From positions 1,240,001 to 1,304,000 of the forward strand of contig CP025839.1 of NCBI GenBank assembly GCA_002953655.1: a stretch of 64,000 bases of DNA. Direction: 5' to 3'. This document shows positions 63,468 through 64,000 of this stretch, piece by piece; within the stretch, counting starts at the first letter, position 1; each line of letters opens with the position of its first letter. Below the pieces are notes generated by a model that saw nothing but the letters and a program-made list of their open reading frames with translations, made no database searches and was not told where the DNA came from. A program made the translations under genes and the position numbers. This stretch comes from Latilactobacillus sakei. Lineage in GTDB: Bacteria; Bacillota; Bacilli; Lactobacillales; Lactobacillaceae.

Positions 63468-64000
63468 TTAGCCTTCCTTTTCAATCTCTTCTTGTATTGG
63501 TGGGTTAAAATAGTGCTTTCGGCATACTGGGTAGTACGCTTCATTGCCACCGATTTGAATTTGTTCACCCGTATAAACAGGCAAGCCATTATTCATCCGT
63601 AGGTTCATAATCGCCTTTTTACGGCAGAACCAACAAATGGTTTTCATTTCTTCTATCTTATTGGCAAACAATAAGAGGTATTTCGAGCCTTCAAATAATT
63701 CATTCTTGAAATCATTTTTAAGCCCAAATGCCATCACCGGGATATTCAAATCATCAACGACTTTGGCAGCTTCGATAACATGGTGCCGTTCTAAAAATTG
63801 CGATTCATCAATTAAAACACAAGCGGCATCTGGATTAGTTGCTTCAACCAATTCGTAAATATTCGTGTCCGAAAAAATCGGTGTTGCTTCGCGTTTCAGA
63901 CCAATTCGACTTGAAACAATTCCTACACCATCACGATTATCAATCCCACTGGTTAAGATAATCACTGATTTATTCTGTTCTTCATAATTATGAGCAACTT
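63468..64000 (-). CDS. tdk: thymidine kinase, C-terminal part (5' end outside window)
   Basis: The coding frame continues to the last base of the window, so the first ATG inside (63965) is internal and the P-loop start of the gene is missing. The visible part has [25 protein letters not shown] (catalytic glutamate region) and the zinc ligands in CWFCRKK and PVCRKHY. It phosphorylates thymidine. First gene of tdk-prfA-prmC-tsaC-glyA in this direction. Confidence 0.95.

Overview
The window is ordinary low-GC Firmicutes chromosome from a lactobacillus. Gene content and order (PDH operon, fol cluster, suf operon, rsmD-coaD-sepM-comE-holA, prfA-prmC-tsaC-glyA-upp-atp) and protein sequences look most like the Latilactobacillus sakei/curvatus group. 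That assignment is from recognition, not from a search. Most genes lie on the minus strand. There are no tRNA or rRNA genes, CRISPR arrays, insertion sequences or phage modules.

Layout. 1-9.9 kb: the tail of rpsT, then (minus strand, reading downwards) ylaN, ftsW, a CAP-associated protein, ylbG, rsmD, coaD, the PDZ/Lon-type protease sepM, the DNA-uptake genes comEA-comEB-comEC, and holA. 9.9-13 kb: typA, an inositol-monophosphatase-family gene and a UPF0223 gene. 13.1-18.4 kb: the pyruvate dehydrogenase operon pdhA-pdhB-pdhC-lpdA with a structured upstream region. 18.5-19.75 kb: the most unusual locus. An M-box magnesium riboswitch and terminator, followed by a 28-codon leader ORF, precede a 227-residue remnant or miniature of an MgtA-type P-type ATPase that has no phosphorylation domain. 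19.8-27.7 kb: def, a heterodimeric ABC exporter, rpoY-rnjA and a diacylglycerol-kinase-family gene. 27.7-29.1 kb: a TPP-riboswitch operon tenA-thiW in which thiW carries a frameshift. 29.1-31 kb: small accessory genes (two GNATs and a GrpB-family gene). 31-35.3 kb: folate cluster folB-folK-folE-folC-folP-Nudix. 35.6-36.9 kb: a GNAT, an unrecognised cysteine-containing protein and a DUF378 membrane protein. 36.9-42.1 kb: sufC-sufD-sufS-sufU-sufB. 42.3-46.3 kb: an exported glycerophosphodiester phosphodiesterase and metN-metI-metQ under a T-box. 46.3-51.4 kb: a GcvH-like protein, rodA, DUF2969, yidD, epuA, mbl, murA and a DUF1146 gene. 51.5-58.2 kb: the complete F1Fo ATP synthase operon atpBEFHAGDC. 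58.3-64 kb: upp, glyA, tsaC, prmC, prfA and tdk, which is cut by the window edge.

How the parts relate. PDH (two identical lipoyl domains on E2) and the GcvH-like protein are lipoate-bearing, and PDH also needs TPP, which the tenA/thiW salvage operon would help supply. glyA and the fol cluster feed one-carbon metabolism. The metNIQ T-box responds to charging of tRNA(Met). ftsW/rodA/mbl/murA form a cell-wall set. Three RNA-based switches are readable directly: M-box, TPP and T-box. The M-box locus is the best candidate for something undescribed.
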